From contig JAFGKD010000086.1 of NCBI GenBank assembly GCA_016928775.1, positions 1 through 64,000 on the forward strand: DNA of 64,000 bases, given 5' to 3'. Below the pieces are notes generated by a model, which was not told where the DNA came from, did no database searches, and saw only the letters and a program-made list of their open reading frames with translations. The DNA comes from Candidatus Zhuqueibacterota bacterium (GTDB lineage: Bacteria; Zhuqueibacterota; Zhuqueibacteria; Residuimicrobiales; Krinioviventaceae). Positions 7,012-16,373 of the stretch are shown here, piece by piece (position 1 is the stretch's first letter; each line of letters starts with the position of its first letter). The position numbers and the translations under genes are program-made.

Positions 7012-9084
7012 TCACAGCACATCTTTGCGGCTGAGAACCAGTTTGCCGTTTGAATCGATCTCTAATAATTTAACGTGCACTTCATCACCAACGCGCAGCA
7101 CGTCCTCGACGCGATTGATGCGCTCCTTGGCAATTCTGGAAATATGCAGCAAGCCCTCCTTGCCCGGCAGTATCTCGACAAACGCACCAAAGTTCTTGAT
7201 ACTTTTGACTTTGCCCTTGTACACCGTACCGACTAGTGGTTTGGCGACGATATTTTTGATCATATCCAGCGCGGCTTCCCCGCCGGCGGCGTCGATGTGC
7301 GCGATGGTGACCATACCGCTATCTTCGATATTAATTGTCGCACCGGTTTTTTCCTGAACATCACGAATCGTCTTGCCGCCGGGGCCAATGACCAGACCGA
7401 TTTCATCCACTTCAACTTTAAAATTGAGGATGCGCGGCGCATGAATCGACAGTTTGTCGCGCGGCGCCTGGATGGCGGCTTCCATTTTTTCCAAAATGAA
7501 CAATCGCGCTTTTTTGGCACGCTCCAGCGCCTCACGCATGATATCGGTCGAGATTCCTTTGATCTTGATATCCATCTGAAATCCGGTGATGCCGGTGCGA
7601 TTTCCGGCAACTTTAAAATCCATGTCGCCCATGTGGTCTTCATCGCCTAAAATGTCGGTCAACACGGCAACTTTATCATCTCCCTTGATCAAGCCCATGG
7701 CAATGCCAGCGATATGTGATTTCACCGGCACACCGGCATCCATAAGCGACAATGAACCGGCGCATACGGTGGCCATGGAAGACGAGCCATTCGATTCCAG
7801 CACATCGGAGACAATCCGGATGGTGTATGGAAACAGCCCGTCCGCTGGAATGGACGGCTTGATAGAACGCTCGGCCAGGTTGCCATGTCCCACTTCCCGG
7901 CGACTGGTACCGCGCATCGGTTTAACTTCGCCTGTTGAGAATGGCGGGAAATTATAGTGCAGCATATAATTTTTATAATATTCGCCGCCAACACCTTCGA
8001 TCATTTGCTCGTCAATTTTTGTTCCCAGTGTGGTTACCGCCAGAGCCTGTGTCTGTCCGCGCGTGAATAAGGCGGAGCCGTGCGTTCTGGGTAAAAGACC
8101 GATTTCGATCGAAATGGGCCGAATATCATCCAGGCCACGGCCATCAAGTCGTACACCTTCATTCAGAACACGATCACGCATGATCTCTTTTTCATAATCA
8201 TGCACAGCACCTTTTATGACCTTTTCCATATCCGGGTACTCTTCTGCCAGTTTTTCGAGTATGCTGTCGGTCAAGTTTCCGAGTGACTTGTGGCGCTCTT
8301 TTTTGTCGACGATCTTTAGCGCCTCCGCCAGTTCGGTGCCGCACAGGTCCCGAACTTTCGAGATCAACTCAGAATAGTCCTCACCTTGAGCAATCGCCAT
8401 TTTTTCCTGCGTGTGCCCTTGAAGAAAATCTTTTTGCAAAGCGATCAAGGAACGAATTGCACCGTGTCCAAATTCAAGTGCCGCCAGCATGTCTTCTTCA
8501 CTGATTTCCTGCGCCTCACCCTCCACCATAATAATGGAATCGTCCGAGGCTGCGATCACAAGATCGATGTCGCTTTTAGCACGCTGGTCAAAAGTCGGGT
8601 TGGCAAAAAATTCACCACCCACACGACCGACTCGAACGCCGGCAATCGGACCTTCAAACGGGATGTCCGACAGATTGAGTGCAACGCTGGCAGCGGTTAT
8701 GCCCAACACATCGGCGTCGTTTTGTCTATCCGCCGAAATCACATGCACCATTACCTGTACTTCATTAAAAAAGCCTTCAGGAAAAAGGGGACGAATAGGG
8801 CGGTCGATGAGTCGGGCGTTCAAAATTTCCTGGTCAGCCGGTCGACCTTCTCGCTTTATAAATCCACCCGGGATCTTGCCGGCAGCATAAGCGCGCTCGC
8901 GGTATTCAACCTGAAGGGGGAAAAAATCCTGCCCTTCAACAGCGCTTTCGGATGTGCACACCGTTGCCAGCACCATGGTTTCACCATACTGCAAGAGTAC
9001 GGCGCCGGATGCTTGTTTCGCCAATCGGCCGGTTTCCAAAATATAGGGCTGGCCGTTGAATTCGATTTCTTTTCTGTGAACCAT
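7012..9084 (-). CDS. pnp: polyribonucleotide nucleotidyltransferase (PNPase)
   Basis: A 690-residue 3'-to-5' phosphorolytic RNase of mRNA decay. Two RNase PH domains are at about residues 5-225 and 310-540; the second carries the DILGDEDHMGDMDFKVAG active-site segment with its metal Asp residues. A KH domain (about 550-612, VIGPGGKTIRDV) and an S1 domain (about 618-688, GTVYKGKVKSIKNFGAFVEI) follow. The ATG at 9084 has GGAGG 6 nt upstream; the preceding TTG codon is less likely. It normally follows rpsO, but here a four-gene ABC block lies between them. A strong hairpin sits about 105 nt upstream (9190-9225). Confidence 0.97.
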   Translation of the reverse strand: MVHRKEIEFNGQPYILETGRLAKQASGAVLLQYGETMVLATVCTSESAVEGQDFFPLQVEYRERAYAAGKIPGGFIKREGRPADQEILNARLIDRPIRPLFPEGFFNEVQVMVHVISADRQNDADVLGITAASVALNLSDIPFEGPIAGVRVGRVGGEFFANPTFDQRAKSDIDLVIAASDDSIIMVEGEAQEISEEDMLAALEFGHGAIRSLIALQKDFLQGHTQEKMAIAQGEDYSELISKVRDLCGTELAEALKIVDKKERHKSLGNLTDSILEKLAEEYPDMEKVIKGAVHDYEKEIMRDRVLNEGVRLDGRGLDDIRPISIEIGLLPRTHGSALFTRGQTQALAVTTLGTKIDEQMIEGVGGEYYKNYMLHYNFPPFSTGEVKPMRGTSRREVGHGNLAERSIKPSIPADGLFPYTIRIVSDVLESNGSSSMATVCAGSLSLMDAGVPVKSHIAGIAMGLIKGDDKVAVLTDILGDEDHMGDMDFKVAGNRTGITGFQMDIKIKGISTDIMREALERAKKARLFILEKMEAAIQAPRDKLSIHAPRILNFKVEVDEIGLVIGPGGKTIRDVQEKTGATINIEDSGMVTIAHIDAAGGEAALDMIKNIVAKPLVGTVYKGKVKSIKNFGAFVEILPGKEGLLHISRIAKERINRVEDVLRVGDEVHVKLLEIDSNGKLVLSRKDVL

Positions 9085-9189
9085 CAAGTTCCTCCAAATA
9101 ATTAAAATGATGCCCGACCCCGAACAGTCAATCAGACCCGGCTTTGTACAGGAGCGCTATCGCCGATCGCTTGTGCATCATTTATTTGA

Positions 9190-9225
9190 ACAGAATTTAC
9201 CGGACACAAATCCGGTAAATCCTGT
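9190..9225. repeat. palindromic hairpin upstream of pnp
   Basis: ATTTACCGGA (9195-9204) and TCCGGTAAAT (9211-9220) are perfect inverted copies with a 6-nt loop, extended by ACAG/CTGT after one mismatch to a 15-bp stem. No U-run follows on the minus strand, so it is a poor terminator. Its 'GGTAAATCCTGTCC' wording resembles dispersed intergenic repeats of other genomes. It lies between the DUF4340 gene's 3' end and pnp. Confidence 0.6.
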
Positions 9226-9257
9226 CCAAAAACACAAAACGATCAGCAGATCATCAG

Positions 9258-10631
9258 CTATTGATCCAAAGTGGTCTCTGTCTCCGCTTCCTCTTCAACC
9301 TGTTGCGGTTCCTCGGCAATATCCTCCAGCGACGGTCTCCAGGTTTCGAGTACCTTCTTTTCTACAAGGTAAACGGATTCCGAACCAGCCACCTTTGCAT
9401 AGACATTATCCCCTTTTTCTTCACCGAGGAAAACGTCGAGTTGCAGAACATCATTCACAAAGAATTTTGCTCTGACTTTTGGCGCCGAAAGGCCATATTT
9501 GTCAAGAGATGACGGCGCATCATCGACAAACTCGACGACTTCCAGTTGGGAGGCTTCACGAGTTATCGAGGAGATTTTCCAGCTCTTGGCTTTTCGGGAC
9601 TCGGGCTTGAGTATCATCCATGTTCCGGATGTGTCTTTGCTACAAACAATTGTTTGACCGGAAAATTCCAGCTCGAATCGATTGACATCCGAATTGGAAA
9701 AATCAGCCAAATCTTTCAGGCGCAATGTATAGAGATCAGGATTCAAAATACTCACAAAAGCTGAATCCACCTGAAAGACAGGTGCGCGAGATTCATCTTT
9801 TGCATAATATCTGTCGCCGTCCAATGCGCCGATGAGGAGCGTCTTTTTCGCGCGATTTTCGCCTAACATTAAATCAACCTGAACGCCGGGATCGCTTAAA
9901 CCATATTGCCGCACATCGCCTGGCGCTTCATCAACAAATTCTTTGGCCCGCTCGCTGTTGAGGCGATTGAGCACCTTGTCGATCTCCGTCTCGTCAGCTT
10001 CATACTCACCCGGGCTCTTGATCTTCCACTCCCCGGATTCTTTAGCCAGGCTGAAGGAGCCATTTACATTTTTGAGATCAAACGACCGAACCTGGTTTTT
10101 TTCAAACCCAAGGACTGTTTTATCGCGAAGATCGAACAATTTTTTCTCAATATTCGATTGCAGAGACGTTGTGGTCAAAAATACGTCCGGTGATCCACTT
10201 TTGCGGGCAAAAACGAATGAACCCGTCGGGCTCTTGTCACCGAGGTAAAGCGTGTCCGCACCTTCGGAATGAATGAGAATGAGCTTGCCCTGATCGGGAT
10301 TCAGGCCATAGACGCCATATTCAGCAGGATCGGACGAAATCGTCCGCTCGATATTCGCCCAGCTGAACATATTGGCGATGGCATCGATCGAGCTCTTGTC
10401 GCCATCGGTTTCAACGGGTGATACAATTTTCCATTCGGTGCTGTCTTTGACACAGTGAATACCGCTTGGCTGCAGAATGATTTCTGTCACATCTTCTTTT
10501 TCTATATTGAGAAGCTTGCTCTCGATGTCCTCGGCCTCTTCCTTTTTTTCGTCCTGTTTGTTGAGCAAAACAACAGCCACGATGCCGATAGCGAGAACAA
10601 GCGCCATAATTCCTGTTGTTTTAAAATTCAT
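9258..10631 (-). CDS. DUF4340 domain protein, membrane-anchored
   Basis: A 457-residue protein with one N-terminal membrane helix (about residues 6-23, GIMALVLAIGIVAVVLL). Then come repeated beta-rich units with the sequence style of DUF4340: 'W.I..P....AD...I......N......VD..P.D...YGL..P' seen at about 60-110, 185-250 and 340-400. The bulk is therefore probably periplasmic. The start at 10631 has GAGG upstream. DUF4340 genes commonly follow gldG-like ABC auxiliary genes, as here, and are thought to be part of that envelope machinery; the biochemical role is unknown. A terminator-like hairpin (10773-10809) separates it from the gldG-like gene. Confidence 0.8.
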   Translation of the reverse strand: MNFKTTGIMALVLAIGIVAVVLLNKQDEKKEEAEDIESKLLNIEKEDVTEIILQPSGIHCVKDSTEWKIVSPVETDGDKSSIDAIANMFSWANIERTISSDPAEYGVYGLNPDQGKLILIHSEGADTLYLGDKSPTGSFVFARKSGSPDVFLTTTSLQSNIEKKLFDLRDKTVLGFEKNQVRSFDLKNVNGSFSLAKESGEWKIKSPGEYEADETEIDKVLNRLNSERAKEFVDEAPGDVRQYGLSDPGVQVDLMLGENRAKKTLLIGALDGDRYYAKDESRAPVFQVDSAFVSILNPDLYTLRLKDLADFSNSDVNRFELEFSGQTIVCSKDTSGTWMILKPESRKAKSWKISSITREASQLEVVEFVDDAPSSLDKYGLSAPKVRAKFFVNDVLQLDVFLGEEKGDNVYAKVAGSESVYLVEKKVLETWRPSLEDIAEEPQQVEEEAETETTLDQ

Positions 10632-10772
10632 AATAACCTCATCCAATTTGATTCACGTGTGTGTTACGATTGAACGTTTCGTCAAATGTGATGAAAAAAC
10701 CAGCACAAAGACTTGCTTTTTCTGCTATGGTTGTTTTTGAATAAAAATTCTTGCTAAAGCGACCTCGAGTTT

Positions 10773-10809
10773 CAAAATAGAACAAGGGCTTTCGCGATGA
10801 AAGCCCTTG
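10773..10809 (-). terminator. hairpin after the gldG-like gene
   Basis: CAAGGGCTTTC (10783-10793) pairs with GAAAGCCCTTG (10799-10809), a perfect 11-bp stem with a 5-nt loop. On the minus strand TTCTATTTTGAA follows, so it is a moderate intrinsic terminator eight bases after the stop codon. Some read-through into the DUF4340 gene is likely. Confidence 0.7.
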
Positions 10810-10816
10810 CGGATTT

Positions 10817-12355
10817 CTATTTATTGCGTTGTCGATAGACGTAGATACCAAAAGCAAAGATGGCTAACGGCAACAAAATAACACCAAACCACAGCATCAT
10901 TTTCGATTGTTTTGCCGTCAGGCTCAAGCGACGATCCTCCGGATCACGCGGTCTGATCGATACCAGGTCTTCTTCTTCGGCCAACCAGTTGACGGTATTC
11001 AAAAACAGATTGCCATTGGCCTGGAAATTAAAATAGGCATTGGTCGCTATGTCGGAATCACCGAACACCGCAATGCGTCCTTTTTTATCCGAACCGGCGG
11101 GTTCGCTCGCGCTTTTTTCCGCTATGGTCACCACGGACAGCGGCCCTTGATTGTCGAAAGCCGGATCAAAACCCACCTGGCCATCGGCGCCAATCGAGCT
11201 GGTTTCACCCCAGCTATTATTGCTGGTTTTCGCAACCTCGGTGACCGTCACGCCCGTTGGCGTCTCATCGAGTTTATTCACTGAACGAGCCTGGGCGTAC
11301 AGGGTCATCGTGCCACTAAAGCCTTCAACAATCGGATGATCCTGGTAATTGGTCACGATCGGCATGATCGGACCAGCACCAAAAAGTTGGCCGATCGGTG
11401 AGGTTTCGATGATCAAATCATTGCCGACATCGACGCCCCACTCTTTCATAAAATCAACATAACTTTGCGGGGATTCCGGTTCGAGCATCAACAGCAGCTT
11501 GCCACCACGTTTGAGATAATCATCAAGCTTGTTGCGCTCCGGTTGCAGGAGGTCCGTCGTGGGACCAGCGATGACAATGAGTGCAACATTATCCGGAATC
11601 GTATCCGGCTCCTGCACGAGAAAGACTTTATCGATGTCATAATTGAGCTCGGCAATAGCCTCTTTGGCGGTGCTCAGGCCATTCTGCTCGGTATTTTCAT
11701 AATCCTTTTCGCCGTGCCCGGTCGTAAAAAGAATACGTTTGACACCCTCGCGCGTCACTTTGATCAGCGCGTTGGTTATTTCCTGTTCCGAGGCGGTATT
11801 GATCTTTTCCTGTTTATCTTCGCACTCGATGACAATCGTGCCGTATGTTTTGATGTCATACTTTTTCGCCAATCCCGGCTGTTTATCGGGATCAATGAAC
11901 TCATATTTAAAGCGCGGCGAATAGTGCGAATATTCGATCATAAACTCTTCGGCCTGGCCTTCTTCACCGGATTTGAAAAAGCCTATGACATTCACGTCTT
12001 TGTCCAGGTTCTGCAGAACCTTGCGCGTCTGCTCGGCCAGGCTGAACATTTTTGCTGCCGTTAGATCGGCTCGCCAGGAGAATCGATTGCCCAATATATT
12101 CACCACAATGAGGATGCCGATGAGAAAAACGACCATAAGTGCAGCATTGCTGCCGAACCTGGCCGATCGACTCGATAAACCTGACTTTATTTCCTGAAAA
12201 CGCAAAATAACATAACCAGCCAAAAGCAAAACGCCAATAATCAAAAAGATCGTTGCGAGGGTATTGATCGTACCATTTATCGAATAAGTGACCAGGCCGG
12301 CCAAAATAACCACCAGGCCGGCGAGGCCGATCCAGTTTGCGTATTTTTTCATCAT
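10817..12355 (-). CDS. GldG-like ABC transporter auxiliary protein
   Basis: A 512-residue inner-membrane protein of the 'ABC-type transport system involved in gliding motility, auxiliary component' family (PF09822-like). Helices lie at about residues 8-26, 30-48, 68-90 and near the C-terminus (486-506). Between them is a periplasmic sugar-binding-like domain with 'ILFTTGHGEKDYEN' (about 207-220), 'LIVIAGPTTDLLQPE' and 'IAVFGDSDIATNAYF' (about 429-443). The start at 12355 forms an ATGA overlap with the permease stop, with GGAGGGG just upstream. It works with the adjacent permease and ATPase. Similar trios support gliding in Bacteroidota but also occur in non-gliders, so motility is not proven. 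Confidence 0.85.
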   Translation of the reverse strand: MMKKYANWIGLAGLVVILAGLVTYSINGTINTLATIFLIIGVLLLAGYVILRFQEIKSGLSSRSARFGSNAALMVVFLIGILIVVNILGNRFSWRADLTAAKMFSLAEQTRKVLQNLDKDVNVIGFFKSGEEGQAEEFMIEYSHYSPRFKYEFIDPDKQPGLAKKYDIKTYGTIVIECEDKQEKINTASEQEITNALIKVTREGVKRILFTTGHGEKDYENTEQNGLSTAKEAIAELNYDIDKVFLVQEPDTIPDNVALIVIAGPTTDLLQPERNKLDDYLKRGGKLLLMLEPESPQSYVDFMKEWGVDVGNDLIIETSPIGQLFGAGPIMPIVTNYQDHPIVEGFSGTMTLYAQARSVNKLDETPTGVTVTEVAKTSNNSWGETSSIGADGQVGFDPAFDNQGPLSVVTIAEKSASEPAGSDKKGRIAVFGDSDIATNAYFNFQANGNLFLNTVNWLAEEEDLVSIRPRDPEDRRLSLTAKQSKMMLWFGVILLPLAIFAFGIYVYRQRNK

Positions 12356-13137
12356 CTTCCCCTCCATCTGGTTGATTCAATGGAAACAAACGAGAGGAAT
12401 AATCCTATAAAGATAAAACTGATATAATAGAGTATGTGCTTTGTGTCCAGAACACCTTTGGCAAAATCGTCAAAGTGTTCGATAAGTGAAAAGTTTGACA
12501 ACGTCTGCCCCAGAGCTGGGCTGAGCATGCCGGACACCCAGCCGATAGCCCAGAACACCAAAATGAACACAAACGTACTGACAGCCGCAATGATCTGGTT
12601 ATCGGTGAGCGTGGAAAAGAACACGCCAAAAGACACATAACACAGGCCTAATAAAAACAAACCGAGATAACCGGTGAAAATTGGCCCGAATTCGGGATTT
12701 CCATACAGGAAGATAAAAATGATATAGAGGAATGTACCGCTCAGCATCACCAAAAAGAGCGTGCCGGCCGCGGCAAATTTGCCTAAAATGGCCTGCAAGT
12801 TGGTCACCGGTGATGTCATGAGCAGCTCAATTGTGCCTGTTCTTTTTTCATCGGAATAGAGACGCATGGTCACCAATGGCAAAAAGAACAGAGCGAACAA
12901 ACTGAGATTGTGCATGATGGGGCGAATAGCCATCATATTGACATTCATTTTTTGTGGCGCCATACGATATTGTTGCGCCATCATGTCAACCCGCATGCAC
13001 ATTTGCACAAAGTTTGAAATAATGAGGTAAAAGAAAATACCTGCCAATATCAGGAACAAACCAATAACAACATAGGCTATTGGTGAAGAGAAATACGATT
13101 TTATTTCACGTTGATAGATTGCTAAAAAGTTTCTCAT
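12352..13137 (-). CDS. ABC-2 type permease, GldF-like
   Basis: A 261-residue membrane protein with six predicted helices: residues about 18-40, 63-82, 106-130, 138-163, 170-192 and 233-253. The family sequence YSDEKRTGTIELLMTSPVTN lies at about 93-112. It is the membrane channel partner of the ATPase encoded immediately upstream. It begins in an ATGA overlap with the ATPase stop and ends in an ATGA overlap with the gldG-like start, so the three are translationally coupled. The substrate is unknown. Confidence 0.88.
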   Translation of the reverse strand: MRNFLAIYQREIKSYFSSPIAYVVIGLFLILAGIFFYLIISNFVQMCMRVDMMAQQYRMAPQKMNVNMMAIRPIMHNLSLFALFFLPLVTMRLYSDEKRTGTIELLMTSPVTNLQAILGKFAAAGTLFLVMLSGTFLYIIFIFLYGNPEFGPIFTGYLGLFLLGLCYVSFGVFFSTLTDNQIIAAVSTFVFILVFWAIGWVSGMLSPALGQTLSNFSLIEHFDDFAKGVLDTKHILYYISFIFIGLFLSFVSIESTRWRGR

Positions 13138-14078
13138 GAGACCGTACCCTCCTCTTTTGTCGTCAAATGCAAGAATACGTCTTCCAGGCTGACATCTTCA
13201 GCCTTGATCTCATAAAGCGGCCAATTGTTAGCCACCACGATTTTCGCCACCTCGGGTCGAATTTCAACGTCTTTATCGCTTTCAACAAAAACAGTTGTAT
13301 ATTCAGAACCGCTGGTTTCTTCCACCTTGGTGACGCCCTTGATCGTTGCGAGCTTTTCTTTTACTGCCGCAACCGGCGCATCGACAGAGACCGTCAGGCG
13401 AGTTGCACCCGCATGCTTTTTGGTCAATCCATCCGTTGTATCCGTAGCGACAATGACACCTTTGTTGATGATCACCACACGTTCGCAGGTCATACTCACT
13501 TCGGGCAAGATATGGGTGCTGAGAATAATCGTGTGATCGCCGGCAAGTCGTTTGATGAGCTGGCGTACCTCAATGATTTGGTTCGGATCAAGACCGACCG
13601 TCGGTTCATCCAGAATGAGCACATCCGGATTATGAACCAATGCCTGCGCCAGTCCGACGCGCTGTTTATAACCTTTGGAAAGGACTTTGATGACGCGGGT
13701 GCTTACATCACCGATGGCGGTTTTAGCCATCGCATCGTCAACTGCTTTTTTGCGTTCCGCCGGGGCAACGCCCTTGATTTTGGCGACAAATTCAAGATAA
13801 TCTTTAACGCGCATATCTTGATACAATGGCGGATTTTCCGGCAAGTAGCCGATACGTTTGCGAACCTCCATGGATTGTTCGTGAACATCGTACCCGGCGA
13901 CTGTTGCCGTGCCCGATGTTGCCGGTAGATACGTCGTCAAAATACGCATCGTCGTCGTTTTACCGGCAGCGTTAGGGCCTAAAAAGCCGACGATCTCTCC
14001 TTTTTCAACTTTAAAGGAGACATCATTGACAGCAGTCACATCACCAAAGTACCGTGACACTTGTTGCACATCAATCAT
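13134..14078 (-). CDS. ABC transporter ATP-binding protein, GldA-like
   Basis: A 314-residue ATPase. Walker A is GPNAAGKTTT (about residues 34-43), the signature region is LSKGYKQRVGLAQAL (about 133-147) and Walker B is VLILDEPTVGLDP (about 153-165), with a His in the switch 'LSTHILPEV'. The signature is LSKGYKQR rather than LSGGQ, as in other gliding/copper-type ABC-2 ATPases. A C-terminal regulatory domain of about 90 residues follows. It has a strong AAGGAGG site and begins 68 nt after rpsO stops, so it is probably partly co-transcribed with the translation operon. Confidence 0.92.
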   Translation of the reverse strand: MIDVQQVSRYFGDVTAVNDVSFKVEKGEIVGFLGPNAAGKTTTMRILTTYLPATSGTATVAGYDVHEQSMEVRKRIGYLPENPPLYQDMRVKDYLEFVAKIKGVAPAERKKAVDDAMAKTAIGDVSTRVIKVLSKGYKQRVGLAQALVHNPDVLILDEPTVGLDPNQIIEVRQLIKRLAGDHTIILSTHILPEVSMTCERVVIINKGVIVATDTTDGLTKKHAGATRLTVSVDAPVAAVKEKLATIKGVTKVEETSGSEYTTVFVESDKDVEIRPEVAKIVVANNWPLYEIKAEDVSLEDVFLHLTTKEEGTVS

Positions 14079-14146
14079 GAATTAACCTCCTTTTTTTGGT
14101 TCATGCAACACGCTCGATACACGTAGACGGTGTGAGAGCGAATCAA

Positions 14147-14416
14147 TTATCGACGAATACCAAGTTGTTTGATGAGTTCTCTATATTTTTCGATCTCAGT
14201 ATCTCGTAAATAATCCAGCAAGCGACGGCGCTTGCCTACCAATTGCAGCAATCCGCGTCGACCATGATGGTCTTTTGGATTGCCTTGAAAATGTTTGTTC
14301 AAATCATTGATGCGCTCGGTCAAAAGCGCAATTTGAACTTTTGTATTGCCTGTATCCGTTTCATCTTTGCCGTACTCTTTGACTAGTTCGGCGGTTTTCT
14401 CTTTTGTGAGTGGCAT
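14147..14416 (-). CDS. rpsO: 30S ribosomal protein S15
   Basis: An 89-residue ribosomal protein binding the three-way junction of 16S rRNA. Typical S15 sequence is complete: '[18 protein letters not shown]'-like (here [16 protein letters not shown] at about 21-36), [22 protein letters not shown] and the RRLLDYL end. Its ATG shares one base with the ribF stop (TAATG). In many bacteria pnp follows directly; here an ABC cassette intervenes. Confidence 0.98.
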   Translation of the reverse strand: MPLTKEKTAELVKEYGKDETDTGNTKVQIALLTERINDLNKHFQGNPKDHHGRRGLLQLVGKRRRLLDYLRDTEIEKYRELIKQLGIRR

Positions 14417-15360
14417 TAACCTTGTCCTCCATTAGCAAAATATGTCATAGCTTTTTTTTTGTCTTTTTTAATTGTAGCAATGAGTTCATCAGGTGATTGA
14501 AATTTTCGATCATCGCGCAAAAAGGTACAAAAGTTCACTTTGATCGGTTCTCCATAAAGAGTTTCATCAAAATCAAATACATGCACTTCAACGACTTTTT
14601 GTCTGCCAGCAAAAGTAGGCCTGGTGCCGATATAGGTGACAGATTCATGTGTCGTGCCACGAATGTCCACAGTCGTTGCGTAAATACCAACCATTGGAAC
14701 AAGTTTGTGCGCCGAGTCCGGACGAATATTGGCGGTTGGAAAACCAAGCTTTCGTCCCTGATTCCGCCCGGCAACGACAGGTCCGGAGACGCTGTAATAG
14801 CGACCCAGCATACGTGCAGCACCGGCAACGTCGCCCTGCTGCAGGGCACGACGAACCTGGGTGCTGCTTATTTTATCCCCGCTCGCCGAGACCGGATCAA
14901 CCGTATGAACGCTAAAATTGAGCTCACGGCCGAGCGTATGTAAAAGCTTTTCGTCTCCCTCCCGATTTCTGCCAAAGGCGTGATCATGCCCGATGACAAT
15001 GGATTTCATTCTCAGCTTTTCCACCAGCTTTTCGCGTACGAAATGCTCGGCTGAAAGTGTGGCAAAGGATGGAGTGAATTTTAATATGACAAGAGAATCG
15101 AGCCCCATCTGCTCCAAAATCCCAATTTTTTCATCTATCGTCGTCAACAATTGCGTTTCCGGAATCCCCGATTTCTGTACAACAATTTTGGGGTGCGGTT
15201 CGAATGTAACAAGCATTGATTGAATGCCCAAAGCCCGCGCTTGTTCCCTCACTCTGTTTATTATTTGTTGATGCCCTTTGTGAATCCCATCAAATGTGCC
15301 GACTGTCAGAGTTGTTCCGGCAAATGGAACCGGAGTGAGCGTACTATAAAATATTTTCAA
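14416..15360 (-). CDS. ribF: bifunctional riboflavin kinase / FAD synthetase
   Basis: A 314-residue enzyme that phosphorylates riboflavin to FMN and adenylylates FMN to FAD. The N-terminal nucleotidyltransferase domain shows [16 protein letters not shown] (about residues 21-36, GxHxGH motif). The C-terminal kinase domain has [11 protein letters not shown] (about 200-210) and the '[10 protein letters not shown]...YIGTRPTF' stretch. Its first 17 nt overlap the end of truB and its stop overlaps the rpsO start, so it is embedded in the translation operon, a common arrangement. Confidence 0.96.
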   Translation of the reverse strand: MKIFYSTLTPVPFAGTTLTVGTFDGIHKGHQQIINRVREQARALGIQSMLVTFEPHPKIVVQKSGIPETQLLTTIDEKIGILEQMGLDSLVILKFTPSFATLSAEHFVREKLVEKLRMKSIVIGHDHAFGRNREGDEKLLHTLGRELNFSVHTVDPVSASGDKISSTQVRRALQQGDVAGAARMLGRYYSVSGPVVAGRNQGRKLGFPTANIRPDSAHKLVPMVGIYATTVDIRGTTHESVTYIGTRPTFAGRQKVVEVHVFDFDETLYGEPIKVNFCTFLRDDRKFQSPDELIATIKKDKKKAMTYFANGGQG

Positions 15361-16024
15361 TCGATATAGCCTGATTTAGATGATAGTCACCAATACGCGT
15401 ACGCGTCAGAGTTCGCACATAGCCGACGGTTCCCAAGGCACGCGCCATATCACGCGCGAGCGATCGTATATAGGTGCCTTTGCCGCATCGAACGTCCAAA
15501 GTCGCACGGCTATGCTGATAATGAAGCATATTGATGGCGTAAATAGTCACATGTCGTTTTTCAAGGATGAGATCCTTTTGTGCACGCGCCAATTGATACG
15601 CTCTTTGACCGTCGATTCGAACTGCAGAAAAAGCGGGAGGTTTTTGCTGGATGTCGCCGACGAATAACGGGAACACCTCTCGCACCTGCTTGTCCGACAG
15701 CGATAAATTGACGTCACGTTTGACAATTTTACCGCTCATATCAAGCGTATCCGTTTCAATACCGAACTCAATAGTTGCACGATACTCTTTTTCCAAATCC
15801 ATTAGCTCTGCAACTCGTTTTGTTGCTTTGCCGAGACACACGACAAGGACGCCATCAGCAAAAGGATCGAGCGTTCCGGCATGGCCAACTTTGGCAGCGA
15901 ATCGATGCTTGATATAACGAATCACATCATTCGAGGTCCAGCCAATCGGCTTTCGGACATTAAGGATGATCTCTTTATTTTCGAGTTGCTGCGGCATTGG
16001 CGCCGGGCTTGGTTTATTTGTCAA
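15344..16024 (-). CDS. truB: tRNA pseudouridine-55 synthase
   Basis: A 226-residue enzyme making pseudouridine 55 in the tRNA T-loop. The catalytic Asp lies in GHAGTLDPFADGVLV (about residues 42-56), followed by GKATKR and the 'QKPPAFSAVRIDGQRAYQLAR' segment. It is shorter than the E. coli enzyme because the C-terminal PUA domain is reduced, as in many bacteria. The start is uncertain: a TTG four nt after the rbfA stop (16024) or an ATG nine codons later; neither has a strong ribosome site, so coupling to rbfA is likely. Confidence 0.93.
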   Translation of the reverse strand: MTNKPSPAPMPQQLENKEIILNVRKPIGWTSNDVIRYIKHRFAAKVGHAGTLDPFADGVLVVCLGKATKRVAELMDLEKEYRATIEFGIETDTLDMSGKIVKRDVNLSLSDKQVREVFPLFVGDIQQKPPAFSAVRIDGQRAYQLARAQKDLILEKRHVTIYAINMLHYQHSRATLDVRCGKGTYIRSLARDMARALGTVGYVRTLTRTRIGDYHLNQAISIENIL

Positions 16025-16028
16025 AGAA

Positions 16029-16373
16029 CTAGTTGCTTTTTATCTTTTTGAGCAAATGCTCAATATGATCAGCATATTCTGTTGAATCGTCATAAATAAA
16101 CATAATTGATGGTACAAATCGAATTTTCAAACGATGTCCCAATTCTGTACGAATATGGCCGGTGGCACGATCCAGGGCGCCAGCGGATTTTGTTTTTTTC
16201 TCCTCGCCACCCAGAACACTATAATAGATCTTGGCGTGTCGTATATCGTCACTCACTCGCACCTTGGTGACAGTGATGAAGCCCAACGCTGGATCCTTCA
16301 ATTCGCTGAGCAACATTTTGCTCACTTCTTCATGAATAAAAGCAGCGATTTTGTCTGACCTTTTGTAGTGCAT
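16029..16373 (-). CDS. rbfA: ribosome-binding factor A
   Basis: A 114-residue 30S maturation factor of the RbfA KH-like fold. Conserved features are the N-terminal 'KIAAFIHEEVSKML', the 'DPALGFITVTKVRVSDDIRHAKIYYSVLG' strand-helix region (residues about 27-55) and the 'RTELGHRLKIRFVPSIMFIYDDSTEYADHI' C-terminal part. The start codon shares a base with the upstream DUF503 stop (TAATG). Confidence 0.95.
   Translation of the reverse strand: MHYKRSDKIAAFIHEEVSKMLLSELKDPALGFITVTKVRVSDDIRHAKIYYSVLGGEEKKTKSAGALDRATGHIRTELGHRLKIRFVPSIMFIYDDSTEYADHIEHLLKKIKSN

Noticed and set aside
8386-9105. 239-codon plus-strand frame
   Set aside because: Antisense shadow of pnp, which has full family motifs.
9107-9475. 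122-codon plus-strand frame starting in the pnp upstream gap
   Set aside because: It crosses the palindrome and runs antisense into the DUF4340 gene; no homology pattern or ribosome site.
13167-13928. 253-codon plus-strand frame
   Set aside because: Antisense shadow of the GldA-like ATPase.
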